From the NCBI GenBank assembly GCA_964485905.1, contig CAZAJY010000034.1, forward strand, positions 1-6,814: a stretch of 6,814 bases of DNA, given 5' to 3'. Made by a program: the position numbers and the translations under genes. Positions within the stretch are counted from its first letter, which is position 1. Each line of letters starts with the position of its first letter. The notes under the pieces are model-generated. The model did no database searches and had not been told where the DNA came from. It worked only from the letters and a program-made list of their open reading frames with translations. The stretch is from CAIJXO01 sp964485905 (GTDB lineage Bacteria; Patescibacteriota; Minisyncoccia; Phycocordibacterales; GWA1-40-21). Positions 4,598 to 6,814 of this stretch are shown here, piece by piece.

Positions 4598-5881
4598 CTA
4601 TTGTAATAAACTACCCAACCGATCCGAGGCGACATTAATCGCTCCACTTAAACTCTCCCGCCCGGTCGTATATGATTCTACCATATCTTGAAAAATTGCG
4701 CTGGTCTGAGCCTTATTTGGATCATACCAACCCTTGCTCATAATCGCTGATTTATTAAAAATTGTCTTGATAGCATTTGATTCTACCTGACCAAGTATAT
4801 CTCTTCGGGCCGATGGTAAATTAAAAATATCCTTCCAAAAAGGAAATGCTTCAGCACTAGTTAAAGCAGTAAAGACTGTATAAGTACCGGCTGGATCACT
4901 AGAATTCTTTAAAATTGCGAAACCTAACATATTACCAAAAGTATTTAAGGTTTTGGCCGAAGCTACTTGTGGTAAAAAAGCAACATCAAAATTTAAATTA
5001 GGATTTTTATTTTTTATTTTAGTAAATTCAGAAGCAAAACCAAAATAAAGAGCCAGATCACCATTAGCAAAAACATCCACAGAATTAGCCAAAGATCGGT
5101 TCCATGAATATTCTTGCTTCACTGGATTAGAAAAGTTTGTATAAAATTCCAAAGCTAAATTAGAACTTGGATCTTTGAGTTTGCTAATAAAAGAATCATT
5201 TGAATCTAAAGTAATGATAGGATTACCGACTTGAATTAATAAGGCACTCAATATTTCTTTAGCGTTATTAATATTTCTGAATTCGCCCAAAGCCACAGCG
5301 CTACTAAAGATATTGTGAGATTGATCTTTCTTTGTCATCTTAGGAACTAAATTAGAAATTTCTGCCCAATTTACTGGTGGTTTAGTTATGCTAGCATTAT
5401 TAAAAATATCCCGATTCCAATACATCACTAATGGATCAACACTAAAAGGTAAAGCCAAAACACCATTATTATTTAAGTATAATTCTCCTTCTTGAATAAA
5501 AGTCTGTTTAAAAGCCAATTCTGGTAAAACGGTATAAGGGATTGTATAAATCTTATTACTATAACGAATAATTAAATCCTGTGGCAAAATTATACCATCA
5601 GGGCCAACTCTACTTGCCAAGGCCTCAACCAAGTTCTGATCAAATGTGGAGGCACTTTTTTCTACATAATTAACTGTATATTTTAAATCATTTTCACTAA
5701 AATATTTAGAAATAAAAGAATTAAAAGAGGTCTCCGGTAAAGTTCCCCATAAAGTGATATTAATATTGGCAGTTTGATCTTTATTTCCTGAACGATAAGT
5801 CGCAAATAAAATCGCACCAATGATAATAAAAAAGATAAAGGCGCCGATAAAAACATATTGAAATAATTTGCTATTTTTCAT
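4598..5881 (-). CDS. Membrane-anchored family 1 solute-binding-like protein
   Basis: The 427-aa protein resembles extracellular solute-binding proteins of ABC sugar importers (MalE/UgpB type). Visible hallmarks are ITLWGT near residue 42, LPFSVDPLVMYWNRDIF around 144-160, FANGDLALYFGFASE around 271-285 and GWYDPN late in the chain. Instead of a lipoprotein signal it has one uncleaved-looking membrane anchor (about 8-30, after MKNSKLFQYV). I find no cysteine anywhere, so there is no lipobox. No permease or ATPase gene of an importer is nearby; it sits between a methyltransferase (stop and start share one A, TAATG) and six pilin genes. It may bind a ligand at the cell surface for the pilus apparatus, or work with a transporter encoded elsewhere. 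Length is normal for the family. The family call is firm; the substrate and role are not known. Confidence 0.8.
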   Translation of the reverse strand: MKNSKLFQYVFIGAFIFFIIIGAILFATYRSGNKDQTANINITLWGTLPETSFNSFISKYFSENDLKYTVNYVEKSASTFDQNLVEALASRVGPDGIILPQDLIIRYSNKIYTIPYTVLPELAFKQTFIQEGELYLNNNGVLALPFSVDPLVMYWNRDIFNNASITKPPVNWAEISNLVPKMTKKDQSHNIFSSAVALGEFRNINNAKEILSALLIQVGNPIITLDSNDSFISKLKDPSSNLALEFYTNFSNPVKQEYSWNRSLANSVDVFANGDLALYFGFASEFTKIKNKNPNLNFDVAFLPQVASAKTLNTFGNMLGFAILKNSSDPAGTYTVFTALTSAEAFPFWKDIFNLPSARRDILGQVESNAIKTIFNKSAIMSKGWYDPNKAQTSAIFQDMVESYTTGRESLSGAINVASDRLGSLLQ

Positions 5882-6411
5882 TATTTTATTTTTCTAAAGA
5901 TTAAACCATAATGTTGTGCGCCAGCAGAAATTTCTCTATCAAGAGTAAAACCATGATCTTGAAAAATACTTGTCATTTTCATCTTTGAAACTACATCTTT
6001 TTCTTGTGGACCAATGCCACCAAAAGAACCAGCCCAATCTATAACTAGAACTCGGCCATTTGGTCGTAAAATTCGCTTTGCTTCTAAAGAAAGACCGTCT
6101 TTATTTTCAATCTGAAATAATAAATTGCAAATAAGAATAGCATCTAAAGAATTCTCTCTTAATTTCGTTCCACCTAAATGTTCCAAATCACCCCAGACTA
6201 CATCAATATTACTTAAATGATTTTGCCGAGCATTATTTTTTAATTTTTCTAATAAATCCTTCTGAATATCAACGGCAAAAACTTTTCCACCTGGCGAAAC
6301 TGCTTTCGCGGCCGCCATTGTATAAAAACCCGACCCGGAACCAAAATCTGCCACCTGCATTCCCGGTGCTAGTGCAAATTGTTTTATATTATTTTCTGGA
6401 TCAGAGAACAT
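5881..6411 (-). CDS. Class I SAM-dependent methyltransferase (UbiE/Methyltransf_31-like)
   Basis: The 176-aa protein is a compact Rossmann-fold methyltransferase. Motif I is VADFGSGSGFYT (about 20-31), binding the SAM methionine part; an acidic residue in VFAVDIQ (about 44-50) would bind the ribose; NIDVVWGDLE is the adenine-contact region; DAILICNLLFQ is motif IV; LRPNGRVLVIDW is the post-motif strand. It ends in a short SAGAQHYGLIFRK strand. It lacks an obvious substrate-binding extension, so the substrate (small molecule, quinone-like or protein) cannot be told. It begins 12 nt after the gyrA stop without a Shine-Dalgarno site and overlaps the next start by one base, so it is part of the same transcription unit. 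Confidence 0.85.
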   Translation of the reverse strand: MFSDPENNIKQFALAPGMQVADFGSGSGFYTMAAAKAVSPGGKVFAVDIQKDLLEKLKNNARQNHLSNIDVVWGDLEHLGGTKLRENSLDAILICNLLFQIENKDGLSLEAKRILRPNGRVLVIDWAGSFGGIGPQEKDVVSKMKMTSIFQDHGFTLDREISAGAQHYGLIFRKIK

Positions 6412-6417
6412 ACTAAT

Positions 6418-6423
6418 ATTATA
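6418..6423 (-). promoter_or_regulatory. Possible -10 box giving a leaderless methyltransferase mRNA
   Basis: TATAAT (6423-6418 on the - strand) lies 6 bases before the ATG of the methyltransferase, so a transcript from it would start at or next to the A of the start codon. No Shine-Dalgarno site is present, which fits leaderless translation. No convincing -35 box is found at 16-18 nt, and the sequence is very AT-rich, so this is weak. Confidence 0.25.
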
Positions 6424-6814
6424 CTATAGACAAGTCACTGATGCTAGCAAATCACCTTCCCTTAATTTCATAATTCTAACTCCCTGTGTTTGACGACCCA
6501 GTGTTGGAATTTCTTTGGTAGCAACACGAATAACTTGACTCTTTTTTGAAATAGCAGCAATTTCTTCCATCTCATCCGTCATTACTCGTGCTGCCATAAT
6601 ATCACCAGTCTTAGCTGTTACTTTCATTGTCTTAATACCAGATCCTCCTCTATTTTGTACCTTATATTCTTTTAATGCAGTTTTCTTACCATATCCATTA
6701 GAACTAATGACGAAGAAAGCTGGGTTAACCATTTCTTTTTTGATCACATCAGTGCTGACGACAAAATCACCTTTTTTCATTTTCACGGCACGAACCCCCG
6801 CCGCATTTCGTCCC
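6424..6814 (-). CDS. gyrA: DNA gyrase subunit A, C-terminal end (5' part outside window)
   Basis: The reading frame is open to the window edge and runs through the apparent start at 6786, so only the last 129 or so codons are present. They encode the last blades of the GyrA C-terminal beta-pinwheel, which wraps DNA for negative supercoiling. Two repeats are seen: GRNAAGVRAVKMKKGD at the edge and GRQTQGVRIMKLREGD near the end, with a box-like NRGGSGIKTMKV between. The protein stops right after the last blade (LASVTCL), without the acidic tail found in some gyrases. The catalytic tyrosine and the true GyrA box lie outside the window. ParC is the alternative, but the GRxxxGVR repeats favour GyrA. 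The methyltransferase follows after 12 nt with no terminator, so the whole - strand unit may be read from gyrA. Confidence 0.88.
   Translation of the reverse strand, partial: GRNAAGVRAVKMKKGDFVVSTDVIKKEMVNPAFFVISSNGYGKKTALKEYKVQNRGGSGIKTMKVTAKTGDIMAARVMTDEMEEIAAISKKSQVIRVATKEIPTLGRQTQGVRIMKLREGDLLASVTCL

Overview
The window looks like chromosomal DNA of a Candidate Phyla Radiation (Patescibacteria, probably Parcubacteria-like) bacterium. This is inferred from gene content: a run of short secreted two-helix pilin-like proteins, a membrane-anchored solute-binding protein without transporter partners, a gyrA-linked small methyltransferase and an SPFH protein. No marker gene fixes the taxon, and no RNA gene, CRISPR array or recognisable insertion sequence was seen.

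The window holds two convergent transcription units. The left unit (about 44-1953, + strand) has a good sigma70-type promoter overlapped by an inverted repeat, then a leader of about 115 nt with two perfect hairpins. It encodes an SPFH/band 7 membrane protein and a translationally coupled two-TM protein with four cysteines, and ends in a very strong intrinsic terminator at 1915-1952. This unit is visibly GC-richer (a sampled 60-base line is 48% GC) and has strong Shine-Dalgarno sites.

The right unit (6814-1975, - strand) is AT-rich (sampled lines 17-38% GC) and tightly packed. It reads: the 3' end of gyrA, a class I SAM methyltransferase, a membrane-anchored family 1 solute-binding-like protein, and six consecutive genes for small secreted pilin-like proteins of the type associated with CPR type IV secretion (T4SS_pilin/VirB2-like). 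Most junctions are 1-nt overlaps or gaps of 1-12 nt with little Shine-Dalgarno signal. The three wider gaps hold features: 37 nt before the first pilin with a threefold AAGCTA repeat, 103 nt before the fourth pilin with a likely internal promoter and an orphan AGGAGGT, and 62 nt before the fifth pilin with a 14-bp hairpin directly upstream of the start codon.

The six pilin-like proteins fall into three subtypes: two of the SGD-PG type, one with cysteine-rich extracytoplasmic sequence; two of a WG-IG-F type; and a recently duplicated pair. None of the ATPase or channel genes of a secretion system (VirB4, VirB6, VirD4) lie in the window. The array may supply alternative or hetero-oligomeric pilus subunits to machinery encoded elsewhere, possibly with the anchored solute-binding protein as an envelope or surface partner; this is inference from adjacency only.
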